Source: Rhizophlyctis rosea (lineage: Eukaryota; Chytridiomycota; Chytridiomycetes; Rhizophlyctidales; Rhizophlyctidaceae). Taken from it: DNA of 64,000 bases. A program made the position numbers and the translations under genes. The stretch is from the NCBI GenBank assembly GCA_027596075.1, contig JADGJC010000187.1, forward strand, positions 1-64,000, in the 5' to 3' direction. The notes under the pieces are model-generated. The model did not search any database. It was given only the letters and a program-made list of their open reading frames with translations, and was not told the origin of the DNA. Shown here one piece after another: positions 1 through 13,363 of the stretch; position 1 is the stretch's first letter; each line of letters begins with the position of its first letter.

Positions 1-998
1 GTTCGGGTGGCCTTTGGGGGGGGGGGGTGGGGGGGGGGGTAGGGGGGTGTGTGGGGGTGGTGGTTGGTTGGGGGCGACGGGTGGGGCGGCGGTGGAGGAG
101 GAAGGGAGTCCGTTTGTTGTTGGGGTGAAGGAGAAAGGTTTGTGGATTGTGTTTTTCGTGGTGGCATTTGCCGAGGTTCTCATCCTGGTGATTTCATGTC
201 GAATAGATATAGGAAGCAGCACTGGAACGGAACGAACGCCTAAATCCGCACCGGTAAAACCCTCGCCGAACGCCGTGTCGTCTTCTACGTCGACGTCCGT
301 GGGGAGGAAGAGTCGGAAATTGACGCCGGTTGTGGAGGTGCCGGATGAGGCGTCTACACCTACGCCGGCGTCGACGGTTGTGACGAAAGGTGCTGGGAGG
401 GGGTTGAGGACTCCGACGGTTGGGAGTGGGGGAGGGGGTGCTGGTGATGGCGGGTTTGGTGGTGGTGGTGGGGAGAGTGGTGGGAGAGGAGCGATGGTAA
501 GTTAACGTCGATTCAAATTTCTTGAACATTCTGTTTGTATTCTTGATAGTGACCGGTCAATTACTTGCCTCACAGTCAACACCCCAAACTCCCTACCAAA
601 AACCGATGAAAATCCGCGTGGTGATGAAGAATCCGAAGAATGAGGATGAGGTGTTTGCTGTTCCTGTTCCGCGGCTTATGTCTACGGATTCTGTCCAACC
701 ACCGGGGACGCCGAAGACTATTGGGTGGTTGTGGGATGAGGCTGTTAGGCGGTATCAGAAGATTTATAGGGTTAAGGTGCGTGGGCGTTCGTTTCGGGTA
801 GAGGGGAAAGGGAGGGATGTTTTTTTGGGAGAGGGGGATGGTTGATGGTTGTAGTGGTTGATTGATTTTTTGTTGCAGCCACCGGTGTTTAAGCTTGTGA
901 CGAGGGATAAGGAAACGGACGAGCCGGAGACGTTGGCGTTGGATGATTTTGTTGAAGATTTGTTGGAGGATGGGGGGAGGGTTTTTGGTGTTTTGTGA
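1..998 (+). CDS. 3' part of a gene for a ubiquitin-like-fold protein (partial, unrecognised)
   Basis: The gene runs off the left edge. Three coding blocks can be read: up to 496, 576-776 and 879-998, joined by a 79-nt and a 102-nt intron (GTAAGT...CACAG and GTGCGT...TGCAG) that keep frame and end at TGA 996-998. The upstream block is low-complexity Ser/Thr/Pro then Gly-rich. The last two exons form a compact domain of about 95 residues starting KIRVVMKNPKNEDEVF, with an amphipathic middle (IGWLWDEAVRRY) and the end LALDDFVEDLLEDGGRVFGVL minus its last residues. This alternation resembles a ubiquitin-like fold at the end of a disordered protein. I do not recognise a named family, so no function is assigned. 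The true start lies outside the window, and the G-run near position 20-40 may be poorly sequenced. Confidence 0.55.
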
Positions 999-3900
999 AT
1001 ATATTTGAGGGTGACTGAGCATAACGGTTCTTGACTTGGGTTATTCTTTTTCTGCTTTGAGATGGATCGGTTTCATTGTCCGGCCGGTTCGCCTGGTCAG
1101 GAATTATTGAACATCAAAGGCGACTTCCTTCATGGTGTTTCGATTCACGACTCGATGCTTCGGATGTGCTTTCTCCACCTATGGTTGTGGTAATTGGATT
1201 TTTTCCTGTTTCTACTTTTGTTTTGGATAAAACTTGCTGCCATTGATGGGCGAGGGCTGCTACTATACATATGATTGAAGTAGTTGGATGGTTATTGTAA
1301 TCGGTCACGGATGGAATGCCCTGAGAACTTGGCCCACTTGTCGCAGCGGCTACAGTAATCATGTTGGAGCATTGATAACCCCAAGCTGTAACTGTAACAC
1401 TGCAAGCGAAGCACCGTTTGCACATGTTGGTGACCTTTGCAATCCTCCCGCACATACGCCCGTTCATTTCTTTTTACTGTTCATATTGGTTTGGTGTACA
1501 TGTCGATATGTGCGATAAACTCCTTCGCACACAAAAAGTTATGTACAAAAGCAATTGGCCACGCACAAGATCAGTTTAATGCCTTTCATTTTTCGAGATT
1601 ACACATTCTGTACACGTCAGGCCCGCACTGCGAGGGCGAAAAACATGATCTCTATTCCTTTCGGTCAGTGACATGCAGCCATGAATGATTGACCTTTGCT
1701 GCTTCTTAATGGGGTCTGCTTTGGGTGGTCGGGGGTCGGATGCATCGATGTACATTTGCTGCTTTTTGCTTCTCTGGTCCCAGGTTGGTCCCATGGTGAG
1801 TATCGTTGGGAATGAGCTTCAGGCACGGAAAAAAGGTTGAACTCCTACATTTGCGACACATGGACATTTGTGTATGGAAATACGCATAAGTGTCGATTGT
1901 GACATGATATGATGTTGACACTTCCCCTTCTCGTGAAGGACATCAGCATGCAGGCTCGTTCTCGTGGTCTACCATGTCGGAAATGCTTTTCTTTGATAGC
2001 AAAAGAAGACAATCGTCAGTTCGCGAACGGAAGGGATCAATCAAACGTTAACTAAATTTCACTAACGTTGGTTGCTGCCTCCCATATTGCGGGTGTCGAC
2101 TCAGCTCCTGCCTCACCTCGCCAAGACCGAAGTCGGATGAAAAAGACAGCAAGTTTTGGTGTTTGTGCATGATGGGGTGGTTGGATGTTGAGTCGTATTT
2201 GTCAATATCCGGAAGTTTGCCCTTCCATTTGGAGAGATTGTCAGAGCCATCTGCCTCATCGTATGTGTGTGAGGTTGTCGCTTGTTTTTTCCATTCGCAA
2301 AGCGATATCTCTCCCTGCTGCTCCCAAAATTCGAATGCGCAATTTTGGGGCAGGATCCGTGTATTGTAGAGCATTGCCTTTGATCCCATGTGCGAACGTC
2401 AGACAAGGCCCCACGCGATGCGACCGATTTCCCGTCCTGCGCGAAGCAATTTGAGACCACACGAGTTGATCCCCTCCCTTGTGTTATCACATGCACATCC
2501 ATGGCGAATTGATTTGAGAGCGTGGTGCTGGTCGGCCGCCGTATCATTAAAGAAGACAAGCCTGCAAGTTTTTGTCCCTTTCATTCAATATTTGATCCAA
2601 TTATTCCCACTGATGCCTTCATGGAAGATGTTCCCCTTGCCTCCAAGCTCTGTTCCTGGGATCTGGGGCCGGGATGACTGTGCCACCGCGTGCCACCACC
2701 ACATTGCCTTTTGGACCCCATCTCGAGAAGGACGTAGGCAAGAAACAGGTGTATCACATGCATTTCAAGACTCGAGCTTCGCAACCTTCTGGAAAGGTGC
2801 AAAGAATCGGAGGACATTCTCTTCATCTTTTTGTGGCATCATTCATTGTTTTCCCTTCAACGGCGCAGGGCCAGCGAATCGTCACCTACGAGAATCAGTA
2901 CTACTCCTTGCCAATTAGAAACGGGGCAAAGGGCAAAAAGAGACCCTCTTCCAAGCGGGCAATAGGAAACGATCATTTGCAAAGATCATTCCGTGACGGC
3001 AGCGTAATACAGATACATAGATTTGAGATCTACGGGTGCGAGCACATTGCCGTTGGTGTCCATCATCTGTGAGGTCGGCCAGTGCAAACCTGACAGCGAC
3101 CATTTCGGATGCTCTCACAGATGATCTGATACAAGCTGGCACCTCGAATGCGCAACACTCTCGAGATGGGATGAATAGCATCCGCAATATGGCTTTCTTT
3201 TGTTGCTTCTGCCCAGGAGTGAATAAGGTTCCGCGATTCGTGATGAACGATATGTCTGCTGCACCACACTGATCACTTGGTTGACGACGTTGACCAATGA
3301 ACAGCTCTACAGGTCAGAATACAGATGCTGTTGGGATCATTTTTTGAGGTTTGATGTGCGTTTACTGTCATGATTTTGCAGTCGGTAGAAAGCAGTCATG
3401 TTGGATAGGAAGGTGATCATCTTTCTGGAATGATGATGGCTCGAGATTTGACGAGCGGATCATCCAGTTCAAGCGCTATTGACTCACAGTATCATCAACA
3501 TCGACATCAGGCCCATCACCCCGTCCGGGGTCCGTTGCCATAGTATCAAAAACTGAGTCACCCCAAAAGTGGTACCTGGTCATGGGCAAACACGCATTTC
3601 TTCCATCACGTACTCTGCACCATTCAGAACTCATTCATGTCGTCCGACGTCGATGGTGGTGCATCACCATATTGGGCTACCAGCTACATGACTGCTCAAG
3701 CGAAAAAAATGGTACGAGGCTGTTGCACAGCAAGAATCACCAGCACTCTGCGAGTGTCTGGTCTTGCCTCATCAATCCTCATAATTACCATGCAACTTCT
3801 CCTCTGCTTCTGCTTTGTACATGCAGGGGTGTGGACCGCAACAATCCTGCCACCATCAGCATACCCCCTCAACATTCAATTGACGTCTCCCTTTTGCTTG

Positions 3901-5562
3901 TGAAAACAACCGAAAGGAGAAGAATGGCAGAGTTTATGTAACAATTCCGCGTGCGCAAATTGGTGAGATTCGGGCAAAGCTTTGGATGTATTGTAGGGTC
4001 CTGCCGTGTTTTTTATCGCGCTACGGTGTTTTAGGATCAGGCCTGTGCTGTCTGGGATTTCAGTAGAATGAGGGACGATCATCAAGGTCATCATGAACTC
4101 TATAGGACACATGATTCCCTCTGAAGACTTGACTGATATATTTTCTGAGAACTAAGAGCTGGAAAGGTCCAGCTAGGTCCGTAGTGCAGACCGCGTGAGT
4201 TCAAAAAGTGATGGGGTAGAAACACCAGTGTGTACTGGTCAATGTCAATTCTCTTTGAGCATTACTCTGCAGTGTTTTTGGCAGCCCGAGTTTTTTTTGT
4301 GGCTTTTTGAGGCCCTTTTCCTATTGACTACTCTCCCTCTTCGCCTAGCCGCATCACTGGATTCCAGCAGTACCCGACCTCAGCTCACCTCCACGGAATA
4401 TCTAATGGGCAAAAAGAGAAGCGGACTTGCATTGGATCCATGCATCAGGACCCGTTTCAAAAGACCATGATAGTGAAGAATCCAAAGTTGAAACAGAACA
4501 TGAGGGACATTACTTCCCCAGTGCAGTCCAGCAGTCAAGCCCGTCATCTTGTGATGAAGCAAGCGAAGGATTCCGCCAACCGATTGATCTTCATCGTGTT
4601 CAAAACAGTCAACAGTCCTTGGTCGCAATTGCCGTTGAGATGCGGTTGATCTTGTGTCTGTCAGCCAATTCTTTTCAATGCAGTACGTGCTGATACACGA
4701 ATTCTCCCAAGGTATGCCGTACATAGGATATTGACGATTATCGTACAGGATGTGAACTATGTGAGTGACGGCCCGGTCCAAAGGGGTTGAACGTCAGATT
4801 GGAGGCTCTTGCTACATGTTTAATGATTAACACATTCATTGCTGAAGGGCGGGTGCCGCGGTTCTACGCTGGCAAAAAAAGGTTCTGCTGAAGAAAATAA
4901 CATTCGACCATCTTGTGGCCGCAACCACTTATCTCGATTGAGCCATCGGTCGTATCCGAGGTCGTGCACATACGGTTGCGGGTTGGTGCTCATCATGAAG
5001 TGTGGAGATTGAATTTCATTGGGAATCGGTAGGGAACCATGTTGGAAAACCGTTGCACTCGATAAACCGACGGCGGTTAACATGCCGTGAATATTCGAGT
5101 ACTCACTTTTTTTCCCTTGCATGGTAACATAGCATGACTAACAACGCGATCAACGCCCGAGCGATGTTACTTCACCTTCCATGCACTTGGAAAGTTCCAG
5201 CGTTCCTGCCGGCTCTCTCCCAACATTACTAACATTGTGTCTTTACATCGGAGGACAGTGAAGTGCTCCCAATCAGATACTTCAGAAGGAGCTGTAATCG
5301 CCGTACTACATCCAACTTCTCGTGTGTCATGCATGCCAATATCGTGAAATCAAATTCTGGAACGGTGCTGACATGAACGGTATTCGCGAGGCTATTATTG
5401 GTTTTCTTTGTCATGCGTCTTGTTTTATTCCTTGATGCAATTACAGGCGTAAAGCATGAGATTCAGAAACACAGATGTCAAACCTGCTCCGACTTCAGGT
5501 CTCGCATCTCCTGGTCCCCTCTTGGATGCCAACAATGTCTTAATCGTAGATCATGAACCATA
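999..5562. other. No gene recognised
   Basis: Open frames here are scattered over all six frames, without shared exon structure, family motifs or C-rich third positions. The longest (2388-2918, +) has Cys/His/Arg-rich composition typical of chance. I see no RNA gene, transposon ORF or long repeat. Confidence 0.5.
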
Positions 5563-6102
5563 ACACGGACCTGGCAAAAGTAAAATCGCTCGTAACAATG
5601 GAGAGAACTTCCAAGTTTCCACATTACTGATGACCGATATGGGTCGCCCAACTGAGTCGGGGAATGCAGGATGTAGTAGACTATTTATTTGCGACCAGGT
5701 CCATGATACGAACTTGGATGATTATATTTACAACTTGAAGAACAATACGGTATGGGCATAGCATTTGACATGTAAGCTTCTGGACTGGCACGCAAAAAGA
5801 AGGTTTTTCGAATCACAATATCACCTCGCCATCGGCGCTCAGCACCTGATGGTCGGCCAACCCCATTTAGGCACAGTAGCCACTACCACGTAATCCGCCT
5901 AATCACCATCACCAGCCCTATCGACCCTACCAACCACGAAGTGAACGTCGCATCGCCTCCCTTATTCCGAGCCCCCGAAGTACCGACCGGACAGCCCGCA
6001 TTCCAGAAGCAGTGGACCCTCGCATTGGCGGAGTCGTTAATTCACTCGTCGTGCGGGACCGCCGTAGCACTGTTCTCGTAGTTGGCTCAGCTGTGTGTTG
6101 AA
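5563..6102 (+). other. Coding-like segments, possibly exons of an unannotated gene
   Basis: From 5563 one frame stays open to a donor-like GTATGG at about 5750, reading a plausible peptide (KIARNNGENFQVSTLLMTDM..., then LDDYIYNLKNNT). After a possible intron, 5876-6081 is markedly C-rich, like the accepted exons in this window. It is open in two frames: one reads VIRLITITSPIDPTNHEVNV and ends at TAG near 6081, the other reads RIPEAVDPRIGGVVNSLVV and ends at TGA near 6102. Neither matches a family I know and no start codon is clear. It could be the 3' end of a small gene or a decayed copy. I flag it because it stands out from its surroundings. Confidence 0.22.
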
Positions 6103-7172
6103 ACAATGTTTCTACATGCCTCTTGGGTCAATTTGCGGGTGCGGGAACCAACATTCGCCTATCCTTCATAGCAACATACAGGGTTTTCGAGAACACTTGT
6201 GTGGCGAGGGTTGTGTGATGGTCTTTGAAGCTTCCTTTTTTGGATGTGTTTGTTCAGCGTATGTATTAAGAGACGACTCTTGCTGAGGATTTGTTGTTGA
6301 GGATTCGCTGTCCTTTTGTTGGTAAGGTGAGCTTGGATTCCTGTGGGTGATGGTTGGTCGTGTTGGTGTTCCCTGGGAAGGTCATGATTTGTGGGCGACG
6401 GGATGGAAGTGTTTTTCGTTAAAAACAGTATTTTTCACGTAAGTTTCATGAAAGTTTCGTTTCATTTCACTTGCGCAAGCTTCACCGTGGGAGCCCTATA
6501 TCTTTGGCTTCCCCTTCTTCGCGCGGGCCCTATTGGGAGCTCCATCTCCAACCTTTGTCCTTTTTCATACTGTCACTGTGCCAGTGTGGCGACTCACTGT
6601 GCCTCCAGTGCCTCTTGCAGTGCGCTGTGTCACTATGACACATCACATCACATCACATTGTCCCCTCCAATTTCTGTGGTGTGGGGTCAGGAAAGACCTC
6701 CTATTCTTTGCGCAATCTAGACAATCTTGAACTCTACGACGGCGTCCTGTAGTCGAAGAACTCATAAACACGAACGCTTCGCCATTCTTAAATTCACGGA
6801 GAATCTTGTAGAGGCTTAGTTTTGCTAGCATCTTGGTAGGGACGGGATGCTTTTGTCTGGGCTGAGGCAGGTTGCAAACGGGATCTTGACAAACTTCGAT
6901 TCTCAATAGACCGCGACTCTCATCCAAGTAAAAGCCACGTATACCGTAGAGATAGACCCTTATAGTTAGACAGGTGAGCCTCTTCAGCGGTATAATTGAA
7001 CAAGTCCGATTTCCGTTGGACTGCACAATCGTATCCGGCGAGCCACTTCAGCGTGGGAAAATAGCACAAATGGCGAGCGCTGCAGGCAGCTGGATATTTT
7101 CTCCTTCCACAAATCGCTCATCAAATTAAAACCATCCAGGACTTCCATATAACCAAGTCTTAAGCGTCAACC
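6103..7172. other. No gene recognised; upstream region of the ArfGAP gene
   Basis: No convincing coding exon. The last 150 bp before 7173 are A/T-rich and presumably hold the promoter and 5' UTR of the ArfGAP gene, but no TATA consensus stands out. Confidence 0.45.
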
Positions 7173-8872
<1,700 letters not shown>

Positions 8873-9296
8873 TTGTGTTGTTGATTGATTTTCTATGCTT
8901 TGTTTGGATGGTGTGGGACGTGCGAAGGTTGTTTATTGGCGATTATTTTGTAGGACTTGAATGATAATTTTAGTGGGGTCGCGAGTGACCTTTTTTCAAG
9001 CTTGATCCTTCCCGACATGCACCTCTTACCAAACCTCTTACAAGTTACCGCCAATGACAACCACAACAATCACCAACTTCACAATATCAGTTCAATGTGC
9101 AAGTAATGTTATATTGACGATTAGCTATACAGGATCGCAACTACGAGATGCCGTGGGTTTTTGTTTTTTTGCGTATTTACAGGGTCGGCAACCGTGCGGG
9201 ATGTGCAAATTTTCGTTTCGAAAAAGCAAGTTTCTGGTATATTGCGCTGATGGGGACGGGAAAGGGACGCTATGTGGTGCATGGGGTCTTTCCTTT

Positions 9297-10036
9297 TCAG
9301 AGCAACTCCGTGTCGTCGAAGTCGTCGTCGAACCCTGGGATGGCGATTTCTCCATCAATAATGCGTCCACCAAACCAAAAGCTACAAGAGAATGACAAAC
9401 ACTCACGGTTAAAAAAGTCCTGGTCGACGATCTTGTCTTCGTTGTGGTGCTGGCCCTTGAAGCCCTTGCGACCGCCGCCGCCGCCGGTGCCGCCGTGGGA
9501 ACTGCCGACGCCAAAGTCGTCGGTGTAGGAGTCACCGCGGCCTGGGTAGGCTGGGCGGGAGGGGCCGGCTCCTCCTTCGTAGTAGGCGGGTGAGTCGTCA
9601 AAGTCCATTTCGTCTTGGGGGTCTTCGTATTCGTCCTATGGGTGTGGGGTGTTGGTAAGTGAGGATTTTCGGAGGATATAGAAGGGGACATTGAGACTAG
9701 TGGGAGCTGTAGCTTCGAATAGATAATGCAGGTACGTCACACGCACCGCGTATTGCTACTCTCTTGAGCTAATTGTGAAGGTCATGTGCCTTCCATTCCC
9801 TTTTCCCACGCTCCCCGGAATTCCAATCCAGCCAACCAAAACACCCCTTGAATCCCTCCAACCGCCACTGCCAAACATACCGAGACAGACCCAGACTCGC
9901 CAGCGTTCTTGCGGATCATAGTTTCAATGCCTTTGCGTTTCTTGTCGTTTTTGTTGTCGGGACGGCCGCCGTTGGGGGCTCTGTCGCGTTTGTTGTTGCC
10001 GTTGGTTGAAATGGTGTGGCCGTTCAGTTTGTCTAC
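9297..10036 (-). CDS. Acidic orphan protein, 5' exon not found
   Basis: Three exons read on the minus strand: 9881-10036, 9407-9635 and 9297-9334, with donors GTATGT and GTGAGT and frame kept throughout. The first is basic and Asn/Gly-rich (VDKLNGHTIS..., then KKRKGIETMIRKNAG). The second is Gly/Ser/Tyr-rich and acidic (DEYEDPQDEMDFDDSPAYY). The third gives an acidic end, QDFFNRFDDDFDDTELL. The basic-then-acidic layout and the FFNxFDDDFDD end look like a conserved short linear motif, perhaps of a nuclear chaperone or RNA-associated protein, but I do not recognise a named family. No ATG is found in frame just upstream of 10036, so at least one 5' exon is missing. The model is supported by splice sites and composition, not by homology. 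Confidence 0.5.
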
Positions 10037-11305
10037 CTTTTTGAGGGGTAGAGTGTGTGTGAATGTTTGGGTTGTTGTGGGTGTTTTGTGTGTGGGAGCG
10101 TAATTTTGATTTTTATGGATGAGTAGGATGGGAATGGAATGGAGAAAGCGTGGGAAAGGAGGAAGGCAGGGGTTGGAGGAGTGGAGGGTGCCGGCTGCGG
10201 TGGTGCAGTCAGATCAGGTGACCAGCAAGCCCACAAGCCTCACGCTATTTTTGTTTCGCACAAGCATAAAAAGGCCGGCAAGGGCTCACTTCCTTCCTCA
10301 ATTCTTATCGACATCTTGGCAACTTTGTCAAATATTTCGTGCAGAGATCAGTCGGTGAGATGCGGAAGGTACGAGAAACCTCGTTCTTGGTGGTTTCGTG
10401 AAGGTAAGCATCTTGTTTTGCAAAAGCGGGATCGTTTTAGTGGCGGGGTGGAGATCAGGGTAGAGATGACTGCTATGCCGCCCCAGGCGGAAACAAATTT
10501 AATGTCGAATGGTACAGCGTATACCCATTGTCTGAACTCTGATCTACGTTATGGTGCAACGATTGATGGGGATCCAGTGATTTTGTTCGATTTTGGGCCT
10601 TTACTGATCAGTTTTTCCATGTTCCAGATATTGTTTATTACACGACCAACTGTGGAACGATATATCTCCGCAGAAACCGCCGAGTGACGTATTCTCGGTG
10701 CATATCGGGCCCTCACATCCTCTAGGTAAGCGTCTCATCACCATACATTTTGGACTCTGTACGATGAGGACAACTTTTCATGCACCACTCTCAAACCGCT
10801 TCGCGGTTGAGGATGATAAACAATCACCAAAAACCTATCTGAGTTATCACATCACGTTGCAGTATCACTGTTGGGGTCAAATATATTTGTTAATCCGTTG
10901 TTCTCATTGTTCCCCATCAGGTTCTCTTTCGCAGTTTGTCGTAGCACCAGTCATAATTGCGGTTGCGCTGGTAGGTGAAGCTTTGAGGACATATGAAGCG
11001 GACAATTTGTGCAATTGTAAATATCTCCCTGAATACATGTATGTTATTGAAAATACTCTCTGCCAATCGTCTCATACTTCTCATGATCAAACACTGTTCG
11101 GCGCCGTGGTTGAAGTGTTCCCTTTTTTTCAAATGCTTGTTGAAGACAGGATCGCCGCTGGGCGGTTGGTGCGACCCTGCGCAACCTCATGGTTTCACAC
11201 GGTTGCAATGTCCAGGACCGTCCTGGGCCCTCAACGCCGAGGAGTCAACATGTTTTACCTCCTCCCCACTCTCATCTGCCAGTGATAAACTGAATTGCTG
11301 CCACG
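10037..11305. other. Intergenic; no gene recognised
   Basis: A 182-codon open frame at 10139-10687 (+) lacks family motifs and overlaps the expected upstream region of the minus-strand neighbour. A 15-bp hairpin (AACCGCTTCGCGGTT) lies at about 10795-10809. The 5' exon of the acidic orphan protein may be hidden here. Confidence 0.4.
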
Positions 11306-12664
11306 ATGGAGTGTGAGAGTGGTGCTCAACGAGCTCCCATTCCTTCCTGCTACATCACTTTCCTACCAGAGCACATTCTCACGGCAATTTTCGAATACAT
11401 TGTTGACCTACGAGGTGATAACGTTGCGAGACTTGCTCTCGACGGTGTATGCCGCAAACGTGCATATGAACTGCATCTTGCGCAGGTGACAAGATACTAA
11501 TGTTTTGGGACCGTTTAGGAACCCTTACTGATATGTGCCTTTTCGCCACGGCAGGTCTGCAAGACGTTCCGTATTACGGCTCTGAAATTAATGGATGGCG
11601 ACTGCCTAAACCTATCCCGATACGTTACAAACCTCCATAAATCGTTCCGCCTTGAAGAAGCGTATGATACCTTCCTTGATGATCCTTTGCGGGTGGCAGC
11701 TGTCCGCACCTTGCGCCTCAGTCCCTCCAGGAGTGGTTGTAATACGTTGAAGCCAATAACTGTCCTTGATCTGTCGAAGCTCCAACACTTCACGTTACAT
11801 CTCATATCCGATATATTATTCGACCAGCAGCGGGTGCTAGATGAAGTATCCAGAGCTTTTATCAATGCGGCGAGTGACTCCAACTCCTTACGCCTGCAAA
11901 GCTTCCGCATAGTCGCCAATCATGCAGTTCCATCGTCCGACTTCATTCAGTTTCTCCGTGCTCTCCAGAGTTCGCCCCTGACCAGGATGGAGATAGTCTT
12001 GAAAACTTCTTGGGAATTCCGAACCTTACCACCCGATTTGACTTTCAAAACCTTGTCGGAGTTTGAACTCTCCGCCAATATCATCTGCCCTGATTTCGCT
12101 GCCGCCTTCCCACGTCTACAAACGCTTAAAACGACCGACTACACCTGTAGCGGACCCTACGACTACTATAACCCGCCTTCCCTACTCACGCTTCCGCCAT
12201 CCACTGCCCACCTGAAACTCGAGCAAAAACATTGGGAAGATTCCATATCCACCCTTCCCATCCACACCTGCCAAAACCTCGTCACGCTCCGCATCCCTAA
12301 CCTCCACACATCTCTAAATTCAAATGGCCTGAATACCTTCATCAATCGCCTCTCTCACATGCAAAACCTCACACAGTTGTTATTCGGGGGTGGTGGCTAC
12401 TCCTCCATAACATGCGCTCAAGCTTACTGGTTCCTCTCTAGCATCCCCAGCCATAGGCTGGAGGATCTTCGTATAGATGTTGCGGATTGGGACTTTGATG
12501 AGATTTATAGGGCTTTGCATTGTCACCCGTCGTTGAAGCAGATTGAGATATCGGTGTTTCCAAGGTATGGGCGTAGGGAGAATATAGACTTTTCGGTTGC
12601 GAAGGCGGTATGTCGTGGGGAGTTGGGCATAGACGTCAAGTTTTGGTGTGCGGCTGCCACTTGA
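11306..12664 (+). CDS. F-box-like protein, tandem copy 1
   Basis: Two exons, 11306-11485 and 11555-12664, give about 429 residues. The 69-nt intron has a donor GTGACA, a TACTAAT branch-type element and a GCAG acceptor. Residues 15-45 (ITFLPEHILTAIFEYIVDL) resemble an F-box, the motif that docks a substrate receptor onto Skp1/cullin ubiquitin ligases. The rest has regularly spaced leucines in segments such as VLDLSKLQHFTL and NLVTLRIPNLHTSL, in keeping with degenerate leucine-rich repeats. The downstream copy at 13364 matches over the whole length, with shared blocks such as YDTFLDDPLRVAAVRTL and the conserved intron position. Function as an F-box adaptor is inferred from fold-level resemblance. 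The substrate is unknown. Confidence 0.65.
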
Positions 12665-13363
12665 CTTGATGGTGTGACGATCGGCGGGGATGTGGTAGGG
12701 CACATTGACTTTGATTGGGAGGAGTTTGTGCTTTCTGAATGTATTAGACGCTGTGGTGTTGAACATAAACTCGTTTAGTAGTCTGCAAAGCCGTCCACAA
12801 CTAACCGTTACAAAACTTCGTACCCCGTTCTGCTTCCCCCATTCCATTTCACGTACCGTAACGGATTGAAGCTCCTCAGCTGGGCAGTTCTACAGTCAAT
12901 TTGCTTTCCACCATTTCCGCCCCAATGGTAGCCCCAATAGCGCACAGTCATTGCAGATTTGGGAAATTACCGCAACGGATAGGTCGGACGGGAAGTGGAC
13001 AGTCTTCATTGGAGGTTCAGATGGCATCTGGAGGGATGGTATCCGCGCCAACGCTTCGGGATGGCGTGTTCCTCATCATAGACAAACCTTTTCATATCGT
13101 TATGGTCATATTATCGATTCTGAAATCGCGGCGTGTTAGTCGAGGCCACCTGCCCATGAGCATGCAGATTCCCAGATTCGAAAGGCAAGTGAAGTGGTCG
13201 TAGGACCCTTGTGCAACTGTGCTGTGACCTGCTCAGTGTTTACAAACATTGTGCGACGATTTGCACTGCCTTTGTGTCCTTGTGGTGCGCTGCCCAATCT
13301 CCCAGCTCCCACCAGCCCCGAACACTTTTACCAAGATCAACACCTTCACCGATCATCTAGCCC
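12665..13363. other. Spacer between tandem F-box-like genes
   Basis: About 700 bp with no supported exon. It must hold the 3' end of copy 1 and the promoter of copy 2. Short open frames at 12901-13203 show no family signal. Confidence 0.4.

Noticed and set aside
2388..2918. A 176-codon plus-strand open frame
   Set aside because: Cys/His/Trp-rich composition, several overlapping frames of similar length, no motif and no splice partner.
10139..10687. A 182-codon plus-strand open frame
   Set aside because: No domain, and it overlaps the expected upstream part of the minus-strand acidic orphan gene.
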